In this document: one piece after another, positions 15,001 to 20,922 of the stretch
Numbering within the stretch: position 1 is the first letter of the stretch
Layout of the letters: each line of letters begins with the position of its first letter
DNA from: Leptospiraceae bacterium
GTDB lineage: Bacteria; Spirochaetota; Leptospiria; Turneriellales; Turneriellaceae
Direction: 5' to 3'
Length of the DNA stretch: 64,000 bases
Assembly (NCBI GenBank): GCA_020440825.1
Contig: JAGRNJ010000001.1
Location: forward strand, 54,089 to 118,088
Position numbers and translations under genes: made by a program
Notes under the pieces: generated by a model
Told to the model about the DNA's origin: nothing
The model's database searches: none
What the model saw: the letters and a program-made list of their open reading frames with translations, nothing else

Positions 15001-16098
15001 TCTTATTCGCCACTCATTGCTGGCGATTTGTGCTGCCGTTACCGGTGTGACTCCGTTTTCAAGCCTGCCCCGCCATTCATAATTCAGCCCTGCCGGGTCA
15101 CCTTTGCCAATAACGCCCGCCGTTCTGTTTATTATAGTTACAGTCGGATTTCCAGGAACAACTTTAAAATAGCCATCATACAAAGAGGCCGGAATCTGAT
15201 CCGGAAGTGAAGTCGGGCCGATTGCCTTAAATGAAAAACCTGAATTGAGTGTATCTGAAGAGCCCGGGGTACCCCGCGCCAAAGCCAGAGTAAGATCAGG
15301 GGTATTGTTATACGGTGCATTTGGCCCCGCTGTAATGCTTACTCGCCAGCGTGTTCCATCAAAGGTCGGGGTCGAGATTCCGAATTCAGAGGTTACATCT
15401 GTACATGTTGCAGGACATCCCCTGTAGATGCGTGGAACAAAACTTCCGCCGCCGCTGGTCAGGGTGGTAAGACCATCAGGATAATATACTTGATAATCAT
15501 AAAAAAACTGTGTCGCATTGCCCTGTTTTAGTTCATTCTCTGAGCCGGGGTCATAGCCCGCAGCCAGATAGCGAATAGAAAGAGGAGAATATTGTACCTC
15601 AAATAGCCCGTTATTGTCAGCAGCAAGCGTCCCATTGTTACTGGATATTGCTGCAAGGGTAAATGCCCCATCGGCACCTGAGATTTCTATACGGTAATCG
15701 GTACCGGCAGGAGCATTGATATTTGGGCGGATGACCAACCCTCCCCGGGGTGAGGTTGTACCACCAGGATAAAAGTCACTGCCAGAAAGACCGTTCACTG
15801 TAAAATGTGTCGGGTTTACGCTACCGCGCTCATAAATCAAAGTATTTGAAGAATTATAGATTCTTATTGTGAAGAAAGAATTCACAATATTCGGCTCGTA
15901 GGGAGTTGCACCGTTTCGCAAGTTGAACGTAAGGCGAATCTCATCGCCGGTTGCCGGTGCTCTGCGCGTTACATATGTATTGGTGTTTGAAACATTGCCA
16001 AAATCAACAAAGTCGAGGTCGAGCGGGGTTGTTGCAGACAGAGCCCCCGCACTTATAAAAAAGAACAATCCAAATCTTGAAAGAAATTTCTTCACCAT
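1..16098 (-). CDS. Giant exported tandem-repeat protein, 3'-truncated by the window edge
   Basis: The frame is open from an ATG at 16098 to base 1, giving at least 5,366 residues. I translated the lines at both ends and many in between and met no stop. Residues 1-22 form a clear signal peptide (MVKK, hydrophobic FLSRFGLFFFIS, then a probable cut after ALSA). The rest is about 36 degenerate repeats of roughly 148 residues. Recurrent landmarks are FEVxxAxLxIxY, YYPDGT, WxVxI, GYxVxIxK and GLGxxxGxFEV, a beta-rich pattern. At least nine units carry a close Cys pair just before the WxVxI strand. The last 20 visible residues contain LYQNFPNPFNP, a motif of C-terminal sorting or FlgD-Ig-like tails, so the true end is probably about 60-80 codons outside the window. 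No Shine-Dalgarno is obvious. I do not recognise the repeat family. A surface adhesin, filament or sheath role is inference only. The coding strand matches the upstream chemotaxis operon. Confidence 0.93.
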   Translation of the reverse strand, partial: MVKKFLSRFGLFFFISAGALSATTPLDLDFVDFGNVSNTNTYVTRRAPATGDEIRLTFNLRNGATPYEPNIVNSFFTIRIYNSSNTLIYERGSVNPTHFTVNGLSGSDFYPGGTTSPRGGLVIRPNINAPAGTDYRIEISGADGAFTLAAISSNNGTLAADNNGLFEVQYSPLSIRYLAAGYDPGSENELKQGNATQFFYDYQVYYPDGLTTLTSGGGSFVPRIYRGCPATCTDVTSEFGISTPTFDGTRWRVSITAGPNAPYNNTPDLTLALARGTPGSSDTLNSGFSFKAIGPTSLPDQIPASLYDGYFKVVPGNPTVTIINRTAGVIGKGDPAGLNYEWRGRLENGVTPVTAAQIASNEWRIRIYNSSNSLVYDSESVPADPPFNVGAPAYNSGTDTWSVNIAARVPAAFATGYYVSIDTISAGPASGLQMVAEQNSIDGNNLDLTTGVFEVSDATLAMTFHSRDPDQTTKNGNQVAYYYSLNYLDGSEFVDAAELGNLSFQVLDNAAADVTSLFNINNTGFGSWGAANCGGAAACWRVNITAGASAPTVTVLSQGYGIQVEKTLANSGPSRTVLPPVNTLSAPLSAGRFRVSPTDLHVIFESPAAPVSVRRGSTDTINYRFRVLYPDGITEEDNDTGYEIRVYRASDNALIETILNPQSGATTGSVLDASSLTYTSGAWQIALTARSDAPVGDYYISVAKLAGAEGDTLPEFASNASVSADPQGNAGLGTNGNVSVVGAELHIVYLPFSQAAIAQETSGSNIQISFNARYENADEEISDAASYSYTICRVAVDCTLTNFNADFYEISPITYNTGAYRFSLAARKSSPAEADYYVKISKAAGFSPDTLAEFNSNSSSVPDTNGNAGLDTSGTFEVENVNLTVQFRKRVMTRYGDHIKRGDQVGVDYFYTVRYPNGTVVLDDDADHVVQVHSSSGLVESSSDASPTRFSFSAPVYVTSADCAPDPSCWQVNVQANNPATIATGYRIAVVKTSGTSGDNFAATFSNAGGQLGAVNGVFEIRNGVLYIVYYEINQNTVRRADSLPVIYKYQIFRPGETNQTSDTNFTVRVYDSLENNVSTLFNITTPVYNAADCGGQGCWSVSVTPPATFTGSDTYHLGVSKPLSGDGALLLAESRSTADNNTPALVAKGLNNPATNPVNEGTFTVIPELIAVWQSRVNAVRERGTQIRNGNTVYGAIYRFNAQTPDGSYQETSDHGYIIRLYDNADTLLETWDINTPGYPKDVLAGTNFDLERFRHDGTSWIFNIRPRPTAPVGTGYYVSVEKAVGATSNTISSVVTSKDNQNLDATDGVFEVTGATLNFPGGGNQQLYNVANAGTAYERKMENFNAGSTMRFLYRVRYDDNTDENTGPHEVGVTDAGNNDVSAQFNISTPTFVGGFWQVDITPNLANRPPPGTGYRISVGKATGIDTLAVSNSAQTFDVTNTSVQVLALTAPLTAPNNMPRNDATGVNLYYRLQIDDNPGTQDSNAGEAANHLFRFYSNNTLIDSRQGGDTGSNVFQVTTPVYAAHTECGGGSCWQVNIRAGNDAPVSNTLGDFIYHIRIAKNGGANQALETRSNTLPNGLNGTPGEFEVTGDTWQIRFTGTSRDTWAAGNQGNTDRCSLLDRCFAKNDPAGITYFFQVYRGNGTIHVGNDTANAGQYQFWVYNDANADVSSDFTISSLNWNGTAHEITLVPNSTDDNFWENYKLGIRRNGANGITFNGPNSDVLSTLPRVVNAPYVPHSGLDRGVAGYNTGTFSVSDLHIVYNGRSVPAIQRTDLTGVDYTFNVINSGSGTNYTTDIPAANIQVWQGANNRTGWFNVSDATYSGGQHTVKIRALTTTPIQTGFYIRVGVNANPTGNSDVAFYARSDAGAANGGLGAPAGNFDVTAAELTVKFTGESKPAENTLERFNASDSITFYWRLYYPDLASQLANAGSGQVVELVDENNLIVPDCTETAVTWNGTQLAWQTTITCGAAATLAETHRLRITKTGGTDGNLVSTASFSNDATSADIWQGGLGVDYLTGGAVAIRPASFNAVWYFGPNSSVLEQADDASARYTFSLFYPDALNTLFTGGDMTGMQVDVRRVSDDSVVESFTTFPSTGTQFSITSITHSGAPDHQYTFYLRTLKETDIGDYYIALSKNAGSTSQDNIVEAVDANTTRRRFGVSNATLNLVSLSLNNLDNAATRTITRGNALASNIEYRFSVRYDNNVADLTGEEQNVDANEYSVAIWLNSGVSDIANHTALFDISPPTGITWDSVNNNWRVEIAARPDTPVTTGSQFYRVEIRKSNGGTSGDTLLPEFSNVDLGTAGRFTVTYAPLTVSFLPPVNPTMERKDLTANLTEFPFEILYPNPVYKLTNANIGGTQIAIQIRQGGTNRSVWFNGLDAADGEVAAPVAAWDAVNSRWRVKVRAKSIIDSATNYARIAANYLVRVSRGNPAAPASDYIENTNAARNSNDASNLGAAGTFAVTPANLYIQYTLRDTAQIRRADGVGTNFFFRLFYKNGTEFNSAVSDDNLSINVARNADDTSATSQFILANPVFGNHGAANCGGAGSCYQWNIRANDVTDPVFFYTVVEKTTGVGAGREDILNPSFAGLSDTPYKSKSVNENVGGIPFAALGATDGIFEVNYENNLTLEYSAKDRESQRRNDSTGITFNYLVTYADTVTEETDDLDYEINVHASDSTIVATKTGNGTSYSMTLGSADWNISDPVYNAVSKWSVNVSALNNAGVAQDYYISIRKNGAIDKIQTPVASQNDPAGALTDGNFDVTNLRIDLASISVVNPVMEQRAADSDRTRFVFNVFNNDSATALTDVSSPAVDPALFTVRVFRTATPDVDVTSEFEPITVNLTGDEYSVDLRALHTSSTGPAFYVTIEYASWGTGAAMIPFSSKTDREFEVTDASLRIVYLNRINNEIEKGDVIGVQYYYRIFYDDGTQFEPGLASFNATGISYRIFDNTDNDITTSGFAIDGGNPTYLAHGTTECTDGNPCWGLTMLAGISVDAGADRYLGITKNSTTGNRDTIDPAFTSKDTGPDAFGSTGLGAVNGRFDVKNAVLRIEYASRTPDQSEKGDTVGITFRFRMFYKNNLEFMHPDGETSLKINLFDSTDTLRSTASNSFLADNEPTFSFAAATGWSVTIRTSLNAIPEPGYYVTIEKSAGSTFSELVEYSSKASITPSVDTLTPGSFGLGLVNGIFEILPAQLNIVYAPLENTARIVQRKEPDLADAITVSFNVFYKNGSEEAVTANRNDYGIRIFDSANTEITSSFDFYNWTTTAFESDGAHLPHQSFNPTDHLRFDNGSTRWQIAFRPRRDAVLGSGIYVTIERATANVVSHPTYAMADYLNPIASNAATTPDVLGNIGLGANGTFEVSGANLTVKYLNTSFDITNATTQNQFERADGIGITYQYRLFYPDGLERDDWNPTLDGFNNAAFAVGQTTSATGFTIDNIVFTAGGFWQARVLATDTADFSVNYRLGIEKGNGTDGDIILPANRAYSDAATGTPVAGGLDTGINTGGEFDVLPATLNIRFVQRNNASAEKGAARALAPEYEFIAFYDDVNVVGEATATRETDDSGYSLEVIDSTDTVIESFSLTGADQVGSNNLFSVSGLLYDTDRYRFTLIPRKASTAAAGYSVRIAKAVGGEGDTVANVSAKLQADGSDAPANTFHRGLAVGADESASLFAITEATLNIKFVQRTSFEIERADTAQIVYQFRLAYDINEDANAALHEFEVGSDEDPSNFNASVHRTSDNSDATTDFAGVTTLWNAGSTLWETSVSAAYSTPEDTYYLRLAKSAAGTSPATFSSHNSNVPSGSLPDYHIGLNPGLVDLTGGDFRVNPATLAIVYSSLNPVSRQVAKLENNVGDTIIYRWKVNYKNGSEETSAADRTSYSLRVLRSAVDVTSGMQFYRWADSQFETATGFSAADHLRYDSGFWEVRLRPSGGAIVQNGYYIEVNRTADTNVPDILPDYASNAPTVPVTGNAGLGDPGGTFEILGAELLVKYHGTSFSAVPAANRFERQDGTGILYYLTLHYNDSPSFDVKTDTSGGTVDGFNVRVLSIANADVTGDFEAPVLEYGNYGAASCGGTLTDCWRITLRSRFDTPVANGYRVDLTKAAGSDGDTVATPRSSVAPSVDTWQGGLGEDLATHNLNGEFEVQPATLRIVWLGRSTTASTSSIERGTAASEAIQYRYRLMYPDLTTEATNTNTNSANYSARIIDGSNTDVSPFFTVSNPVYDATAKWSVDIRARVKNTGGVLTDVANDYSVEIIKSGIPADPDLMNGYAARSSTTPDVNGNQGLGAGLGIGPDQGDFEVTNAALHIVYASRSNASLSRGTSASNTVIRFNVYYPDGTELTPAEETDAASFNPIIRNAAVQDRSSDFSNPLAVTYDTDAYIIDFYALNNAVIEPGYFVEIEKTAGNTGDSLPSYNSNASTTPDSEGNTGLGTGLAPAQGEFEVQGALLNVKYVKTSFDDLTQDNVFERQDGTGITYYFQLYYEDGAVKTDAGVTATDLQITVLNSSDSTDANTTSNFTVATPVYETTTQTWSVDITASKATTTANDYRISVHKLAGTDGDRILAANAKISNEPIGTATDGALGAGIAGGEFEITPATLRIVYLSRENASALPSATAIYRGTNDVQRMRYNFRVLYPDNVTQALAAEIDPTDFVFNIERPGNIDVSSDFQFANAQYDAAADSGNGAWFTEIKAVSTRIPANDFALKIAKTGNVTRPDVLPAYLSDAPVAPVNGNIGLASGLGAGNGSFEVQYAALHAQFLTRGEARIEKDSAPPVRSIYTFRMFYPDGTEETSGTYNVQIRLSGSLADETSFFNVDVPTYVAGEWTFGLDALTNASPNEPVHVRISRSAAGADTLAPLASNYFDAACTDAQNQNCNQALNTGLGVNEGEFEVVEFILRIEFLSRSTSQVQRTLSTTYYYRIFNWKTARDAGSINAAALEDDQATSGLHWITVKNSAGNPVAWRGDTFTPTGTLPSTQEFSVADPVYGADAGCQAAGSCWAVTITSTKDTNRTTGYYISVQKDLVAAGSLGRMIEIESNINVDTPTAPNFNTQSGLGNINGVFEVIPAVLNVRIHGRSLASVARHDGVGTDYYYSLMYPNGTDVDLNSAEAANHSFRVLYDDPVNASQSSNFNTTVPQLINDSSLCGGVATCWSVKVTALAMANLQGGYSIGIAKGSAVSPFDHTNAETDILNHLPALSPLSNYQFSVLQANLLAKFVSIDPPVVSLGETIRFNLRLGYADGTAFNGTLVPSAISPLNLRILRVESRKTPGAEVSDKEQFNIQTPINCDATGACQVSATVTGTNVSKVGDYVEISGLTANGDMIARNDSVTDLGNMGIFTVGKGIQLYQNFPNPFNPAIGQKT
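19..51 (-). other. PNPFNP-type C-terminal sorting / FlgD-Ig-like motif
   Basis: In frame with the giant gene the codons read LYQNFPNPFNP, directly after the last repeat. This is the hallmark opening of the 70-90-residue C-terminal domains called type IX sorting domains in Bacteroidota and FlgD-like Ig domains elsewhere. It suggests secretion or surface anchoring through this tail. The remainder of the domain lies outside the window, so its class cannot be settled here. Confidence 0.75.
61..16032 (-). repeat. Array of about 36 protein-level tandem repeats (period about 445 bp)
   Basis: The start of each unit is marked by a variant of FEVxxAxLxIxY. I located these near 15598, 15165, 14735, 14318, 13885, 13470, 13040, 12600, 12165, 11780, 11325, 10835, 10445, 10015, 9605, 9155, 8700, 8225, 7805, 7415, 6960, 6520, 6005, 5560, 5065, 4610, 4145, 3655, 3190, 2760, 2310, 1840, 1415, 900 and 475. 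An N-terminal unit lacking the FEV prefix follows the signal peptide. Spacing is 385-515 bp. The repeats are well diverged at DNA level, so they are old or under selection for diversity. Some units share longer blocks, notably those near 6520-5560 and 4610-3655. Positions are estimates by eye (about 10 bp). Confidence 0.88.
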
Positions 16099-16112
16099 AA
16101 GCTAAGACGAAT

Positions 16113-16163
16113 GTTTCTTAAAGAAACCAACATATTCTGCAAAAACTATTCATCAAAATTCAA
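16113..16163 (-). promoter_or_regulatory. Putative promoter plus 15-bp palindrome before the giant gene
   Basis: The 75-bp gap between the last chemoreceptor gene and the giant gene holds, on the minus strand, TTGAAT (16158-16163), an 18-bp spacer and CAGAAT (16134-16139), each matching four of six sigma-70 bases. A perfect palindrome, GTTTCTTaAAGAAAC, sits at 16113-16127, about where transcription would begin. A one-base centre is too tight for an RNA hairpin, so a protein-binding operator is more likely than a terminator. Read-through from the chemotaxis operon remains possible. Confidence 0.3.
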
Positions 16164-16173
16164 TTTAATTCAG

Positions 16174-17934
16174 CTAAAATTTTTCAAAATCACCCGAATC
16201 ACCGGGAGAATTCACAAGTTCATGCGATGCCATTCTTCTCATTGATTTGACAGCCCCGGGGCGAGGGTCTTGAATACCAAGATCCCGTTTTTCAGGCTTT
16301 AAAACTTTATCAGCTTTTGGTTGAGCAAAGGCTGCAACGACCGGTTTATTGCTTTTTTGAACTTTGGGTTGATTGCCATCTATTTCAGCTGGCCTGGCAG
16401 ATGTTTCACCGGTATGAAAAAACTGCATCGCAGTATCTAGACGCTTTGCACGTTCTTTTAGCTCATCTGAAGTGGCAGCCAATTGTTCTGCAGAAGAAGC
16501 TGTCTGCTGGGTAATCTGATCGAGTTTATTTACTGCAAGCGAAATCTGTGAGACCCCGGTATTCTGTTGTTCTGAACTGGCGGTAATTTCTTGAACCAGA
16601 TCTGCAGTCTGGGTGATATTCGGCAACATTACCTTGAGCATTTGACCGGCCTTATCAGCAACCTGTACACTCTCAGTTGCCAATTGAAGAATCTCTTTTG
16701 CGGCTGACTGGGAAGTTTCTGCCAGTTTACCGACTTCTGTTGCCACAACAGCGAAACCGCGACCATGTTCCCCTGCTCTGGCAGCTTCAATTGTCGCATT
16801 CAATGCCAGTAAATTAGTCTGTGCTGCAATTTCTTCAATAATTCCTATTTTTTCAACAATCTTTCGCATCGCCGAAATTGTTGCTTCGACAGCTTTACCG
16901 CCTTCCTCAGAATCGGCAGCTGTTTTCTGTGCCAGCTCATCTGTAGTTTTACTGTTTTCGTAATTTCTTGAGATTGCAGAAGCCATTTCTTCTAATGACG
17001 CGCTGGTCTGTTCAACACTGGTTGCCTGGTCTGCAGAGGCATTGCTCAATGCCTGGGCAGTCATCGAAATTTCTGAAGCTGAATTCTTCAATGAAGCAGT
17101 ATCCTTTTTGACATTCGCAATTATAGAGTTTAAGGTTTCTGACATACCGCTGATTTGCCTTAAAAAGTCACTGATCTCGTCATTTCCCGATGCGTCAATT
17201 CGTACGGTAATGTCTCCGCCTGTGAATTTTGCAATACTGCTCTTTGCCTCTGCAAGGGGACGGGTAATGCTGATTATGATAAAATATCCTGAAATCAAAG
17301 CCAGCAGAATTCCCAGTACAATAATTAGAATTGAACTCAGTTGAGCAAAAAATTGACGACGATTTGCATTTTCCCGTTTTATATCGGCATCGGTGATCTG
17401 CAATTCGAGAATATCCCGAAGATGATTCTGTGTAGCCTGAAAAAGGACCGTCAGTTTTTTTGTAACAAGATAATTCGCACGTGGAAAATTATTTGCAAGC
17501 AAATCATTTTGGGCCGGTTTCATGCCATCGTTTAAAAAGGCAGCATATGCAACATCTAACTGTGGCAGAATGACAGAGATTTCGGTGGGTAAAGAAATAT
17601 TTCCTAAATTATTTCTAAACCGCTCATATTCTTGAAGTGCATCCTGGCTTTTTTTGACATGCACACTGACATTGTGATCATCATGCTGGCTGCTTTCAGG
17701 GAGCCGCTTGTCGTGTTTGGTAGCAAGATGAATTTGTAGAATTGCTTCACGAATCGAATCATTCATCATGCTCAATTGCATAACCGGCATAAGATTCTCT
17801 TCAAAAGTAGAGTTCAGCTGGTTGTTTGTACGGTGAATTCCCAGAAAACCGATGCCCCCGACTGTGATCATCATGAGTATGAGTATCAACAATAGCAGTT
17901 GCAGTCTGTTTTTGATCGTAAATTTATTCAACAT
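16174..17934 (-). CDS. Methyl-accepting chemotaxis protein, periplasmic four-helix-type sensor
   Basis: A 586-residue transmembrane receptor. TM1 is about residues 13-33, the periplasmic helical sensor about 34-185 (Tar-like four-helix style), and TM2 about 195-222. HAMP follows, then a long coiled-coil signalling domain with the hairpin-tip signature [20 protein letters not shown]. After a disordered linker rich in Lys, Pro and Ala it ends in DFEKF. This fits the aromatic-x-x-aromatic tether that binds CheR/CheB/CheD in some receptors. The start is supported by AGGA six bases upstream. It lies five bases after cheW and is the last chemotaxis gene before the giant gene. Its ligand cannot be read from sequence. 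Confidence 0.95.
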   Translation of the reverse strand: MLNKFTIKNRLQLLLLILILMMITVGGIGFLGIHRTNNQLNSTFEENLMPVMQLSMMNDSIREAILQIHLATKHDKRLPESSQHDDHNVSVHVKKSQDALQEYERFRNNLGNISLPTEISVILPQLDVAYAAFLNDGMKPAQNDLLANNFPRANYLVTKKLTVLFQATQNHLRDILELQITDADIKRENANRRQFFAQLSSILIIVLGILLALISGYFIIISITRPLAEAKSSIAKFTGGDITVRIDASGNDEISDFLRQISGMSETLNSIIANVKKDTASLKNSASEISMTAQALSNASADQATSVEQTSASLEEMASAISRNYENSKTTDELAQKTAADSEEGGKAVEATISAMRKIVEKIGIIEEIAAQTNLLALNATIEAARAGEHGRGFAVVATEVGKLAETSQSAAKEILQLATESVQVADKAGQMLKVMLPNITQTADLVQEITASSEQQNTGVSQISLAVNKLDQITQQTASSAEQLAATSDELKERAKRLDTAMQFFHTGETSARPAEIDGNQPKVQKSNKPVVAAFAQPKADKVLKPEKRDLGIQDPRPGAVKSMRRMASHELVNSPGDSGDFEKF

Positions 17935-17939
17935 ATTTC

Positions 17940-18431
17940 CTACTTGGCGCTCATTTCTTCAATAGATTCCAGTGTTTCAGAAAGATCCATTTTGCTGACA
18001 TATTCTAATGTAGTTCGAATATTGAGCAGCAGATAAAATTTGTTTTCAAGTTTTCCTACCCCAACCAGAAAATCTGCTTTCTGGCCAGTACCTGTTTCAG
18101 GGGGTGCTTCTATCATTTCATTTGAAAATAAAATAACTTCGCTTACAGAGTCGACAATGAGTCCCATCAGCTTTTCATCTTCGGCAGTACCTGCATTAAA
18201 GATTACTATACAGGAGTGATTGGTAATTGTTGTTTCTGAATTGTAAAATCTAATAGCAAGGTCAATGACCGGTACCCCATGGCCACGCAGGTTTATAATG
18301 CCTTTCATCCATTCAGGCATCATAGGAACAATATCAGGAGTTTCATACCCGATAATTTCACGAACAACGTGAATAGGCAGGCCATAGCCTTTTCCCTTTA
18401 ACTGGAAAGTCAGGTATTGATCTTCATTCAT
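17940..18431 (-). CDS. cheW: CheW chemotaxis coupling protein (second copy)
   Basis: A CheW-domain scaffold joining receptors to CheA. The line [20 protein letters not shown] followed by [14 protein letters not shown] is typical of the family. I start it at the ATG at 18431, which overlaps the cheB stop by eight bases. An in-frame TTG at 18452 would add seven residues but looks less likely. That leaves 163 residues, normal for CheW. It sits between cheB and a receptor gene, so it may serve that receptor preferentially, while the other cheW next to cheA is the general coupler. That division of labour is inference. Confidence 0.93.
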   Translation of the reverse strand: MNEDQYLTFQLKGKGYGLPIHVVREIIGYETPDIVPMMPEWMKGIINLRGHGVPVIDLAIRFYNSETTITNHSCIVIFNAGTAEDEKLMGLIVDSVSEVILFSNEMIEAPPETGTGQKADFLVGVGKLENKFYLLLNIRTTLEYVSKMDLSETLESIEEMSAK

Positions 18432-19575
18432 TTTTTTCAATCCGTTCTGCAAATTTCATGATCGCTGCGGGTATTTTATCTAAGGGCAATATTTCTGTCA
18501 CTGCATTTTTGCGGATGGCTTCTTTGGGCATACCAAAAACAATACTTGTTTTTTCATCCTGGGCAATATTGTGGCAACCAACCTCATACATTTCAAGCAT
18601 TCCGTTCGAACCGTCGTCTCCCATGCCAGTCAGTATGATGCCCATTGCATTCTTACCTGCTTCTCTAGCTGCAGAGCGAAACAAAACATCAACAGAGGGA
18701 CGGTGACGGTTTACCAATGGTCCGTCGACAACCTCGACATAATATCTTGCACCTGACCTCTTCAAGACCATATGACGGTTTCCCGGTGCAATCAATACTC
18801 GTCCCTGAATGATTCTATCATTATTTTCAGCTTCTTTGACTTCTATATCGCATACAGTATTTAATCGGTCGGCAAATGCTTTGGTAAAATGCTCAGGCAT
18901 ATGCTGCACAATCGCAATTCCCGGAGAGTCAACCGGCAGCTGCTTCAGTAATACTTCGATGGCCTGGGTTCCACCGGTTGAAGCCCCCAAAACAATTACT
19001 TTATCGGTGGTGCTCAGAATTGCGCCACTGCTTTTCGGCAAAATTACGTCGGCTGTATTTTTCTCACGAGGGTGATAAATGGGTATGGTTCTTTTTACCT
19101 CATTCTTTGATTCTGTTCGAAGAGAAGCACTTCCAGATTCTGAAGATTGCTCAACGACAACTGGTTTTCTAGTATTCATTTTAACTTGCGCAGCAGAGCG
19201 CACCGTATCGACGAGAATAATTTTAGATTCCTGTAAAAAACCTTTCACCCCAAGTTTTGGTTTGGTAATGATACCCACCGCACCTGCGCTCATGGCAGCC
19301 ATGGTCGTCTGGGTACCCTTCTCTGTGAGAGTCGAGCAGATGATTACCGGTGTCGGATGCTCATGCATAATCTTTTTGAGAAAAGTTATACCATCCATGC
19401 GGGGCATTTCAATATCCAGGATGATTACATCTGGCCATTCTTTTTCAAGATATTTTTGGGCAAAAATGGGATCTTGCGCCATGCCTATCACTGTAATTCC
19501 GGGATCTGATTCAAGAATCTCAGAAATAACCTGGCGAACGAGAGCAGAATCATCAATAATCATTACCCGAATCAT
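18424..19575 (-). CDS. cheB: CheB protein-glutamate methylesterase/deamidase
   Basis: A 383-residue two-domain adaptation enzyme. The N-terminal receiver domain has acidic residues D8/D9 and phospho-acceptor D54 ([12 protein letters not shown]). A variable linker runs from about 125 to 190. The C-terminal methylesterase shows the catalytic triad candidates S199 (GASTGG), H225 (VQHMPEHF) and D321 (GMGDDG). Phosphorylated by CheA, it removes methyl groups from receptor glutamates. It overlaps cheD by four bases upstream and cheW by eight bases downstream, so translation is coupled. Confidence 0.96.
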   Translation of the reverse strand: MIRVMIIDDSALVRQVISEILESDPGITVIGMAQDPIFAQKYLEKEWPDVIILDIEMPRMDGITFLKKIMHEHPTPVIICSTLTEKGTQTTMAAMSAGAVGIITKPKLGVKGFLQESKIILVDTVRSAAQVKMNTRKPVVVEQSSESGSASLRTESKNEVKRTIPIYHPREKNTADVILPKSSGAILSTTDKVIVLGASTGGTQAIEVLLKQLPVDSPGIAIVQHMPEHFTKAFADRLNTVCDIEVKEAENNDRIIQGRVLIAPGNRHMVLKRSGARYYVEVVDGPLVNRHRPSVDVLFRSAAREAGKNAMGIILTGMGDDGSNGMLEMYEVGCHNIAQDEKTSIVFGMPKEAIRKNAVTEILPLDKIPAAIMKFAERIEKNE

Positions 19576-20075
19576 TTTTTGACACCACCCGGGATACCTT
19601 GCCTCATCCAGACATCACCTGACCAAAGATCAAATATTATATTTCGATGACCCTGCCCGCCAACATTTTCAGCTAAAATTTTCATGCCATACTTGGCGAT
19701 CATTTGGTGTGCCATCTCAATATTGCGTTGACCAACAGTTTGACCAGAGGCTTTCCAGATATCTTTGAACATGTCTCCGCCCCCAAATAGCTTTACATTA
19801 AACTCCTGGGTTTTGACTCCTGCCTTGGAAATTTCATTAATAAACAGTTCCATTGCTTCATCAATGTATCGACCAGAGAGCTCTGAGGGAGGTTTCATGT
19901 CATTCATACGAGAGGGAAGCAGGCAATGGCTCATACCACCTATTTTGAGCTTGGGGTGCCAGATACAAATCGCTACACAAGAACCGAGCAGAGTTTTTAT
20001 TCGTGTATCAGAATCACCCCAGTAAAATTCAGCTGGTTGTAAAAATATTTCAATGATGAAATCTGGTGTCGTCAT
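19572..20075 (-). CDS. cheD: CheD chemoreceptor glutamine deamidase
   Basis: A 167-residue CheD. The catalytic Cys33 in [11 protein letters not shown] and His50 in GGMSHCLLP are present, with the conserved KLFGGGDMF segment in the middle. It deamidates receptor glutamines, and in organisms with CheC it also works in phosphatase-linked adaptation. No cheC is visible in this cluster. The gene overlaps both cheR and cheB by four bases (ATGA), so it belongs firmly to the operon. Confidence 0.95.
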   Translation of the reverse strand: MTTPDFIIEIFLQPAEFYWGDSDTRIKTLLGSCVAICIWHPKLKIGGMSHCLLPSRMNDMKPPSELSGRYIDEAMELFINEISKAGVKTQEFNVKLFGGGDMFKDIWKASGQTVGQRNIEMAHQMIAKYGMKILAENVGGQGHRNIIFDLWSGDVWMRQGIPGGVKK

Positions 20076-20917
20076 GCTTTCTGGTAAATTGTAGGTGCGA
20101 CAGATTTAACCTCGGGAGTCAGACCATGCAGACTTTCTGCATGCCCGACTACCAGTACGCCTGTGGGTTTTAATCTACGCACCAGTTTCTCAACAATCAC
20201 TTTTTTAGTTTCTTTATTGAAATAGATCATCACATTTCTCAAAAAAATTGCATCAAAATAGCCTATATCGGGCAGGTTTTCGGTCAAATTAATCTGTTGA
20301 AACTTTGTCTTGTCCCGTAAAGCTTTATCGACTGTAAACTTCCCTTCCTGGCTTCGAACACCCTTCAGGCAATATTTTTTCAAAAAATCAGGGGGAATAG
20401 TCTCTGTATCTTCTAACGGATACAGCGCATTTTTTGCCTCTTCCAGAACTCGCGAACTGATATCACTGCCGTAGATCTCCCAGTTTCCATTCAAGCCAAA
20501 ATGTTCAGCCAAAATCATAGCAAGTGAATATACTTCTTCGCCTGATGAGCAGGCAGCACTCCAAATTCGAAACATTTCGTTTGAGTTATACAATTTGAGA
20601 ATACTATTGATTAAATAATCGAAATGTTTAGGTTCTCTGAAAAAATATGTTTCGTTGGTTGTGAGCAAATCAATCATTACCTGGCGTTCTTCTGGAACTT
20701 TGTCAGAAAGAACAATGTCAATATATTCCTGGTAAGACTTTAGATTGTAATGCCGAATTCTTTTCATCAAGCGACCGGCAACCAGAGCTTTCTTCGCTTC
20801 GGTCATATGGATACCAGCCCATTGATAGATCAGATCACGACATTGATTAAATTCTTTGTCTTTCAACTGAACCTGAGTCGGTAACCCCTGCAAAGAGAGC
20901 TCTGATTTATTCGACAT
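20072..20917 (-). CDS. cheR: CheR chemoreceptor methyltransferase
   Basis: A 281-residue SAM-dependent methyltransferase that methylates receptor glutamates. The N-terminal helical domain covers about residues 1-90. The conserved LLTTNETYFFREPKHF segment, the SAM-binding WSAACSSGEE segment and FLRNVMIYF identify the family. The catalytic domain carries a beta subdomain, which in tethered CheRs binds receptor C-terminal pentapeptides. All three receptors here end with such a tail, so pentapeptide-dependent methylation is likely. The gene starts five bases after the two-PAS receptor. Confidence 0.96.
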   Translation of the reverse strand: MSNKSELSLQGLPTQVQLKDKEFNQCRDLIYQWAGIHMTEAKKALVAGRLMKRIRHYNLKSYQEYIDIVLSDKVPEERQVMIDLLTTNETYFFREPKHFDYLINSILKLYNSNEMFRIWSAACSSGEEVYSLAMILAEHFGLNGNWEIYGSDISSRVLEEAKNALYPLEDTETIPPDFLKKYCLKGVRSQEGKFTVDKALRDKTKFQQINLTENLPDIGYFDAIFLRNVMIYFNKETKKVIVEKLVRRLKPTGVLVVGHAESLHGLTPEVKSVAPTIYQKA

Positions 20918-20922
20918 AAATC

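Noticed and set aside
61..16032. Array of repeats as a CRISPR or DNA satellite
   Set aside because: Period is about 445 bp, DNA identity between units is low, and similarity is at protein level in one open frame.
248..16105. Many 60-120-codon reading frames on the plus strand and in other minus frames across the first 16 kb
   Set aside because: They lie antisense to, or out of frame with, the giant gene, show no domains or ribosome sites, and the giant frame is continuous and repeat-structured at protein level.
19079..19582. 167-codon plus-strand frame
   Set aside because: Entirely antisense to cheB, whose catalytic motifs are all intact.
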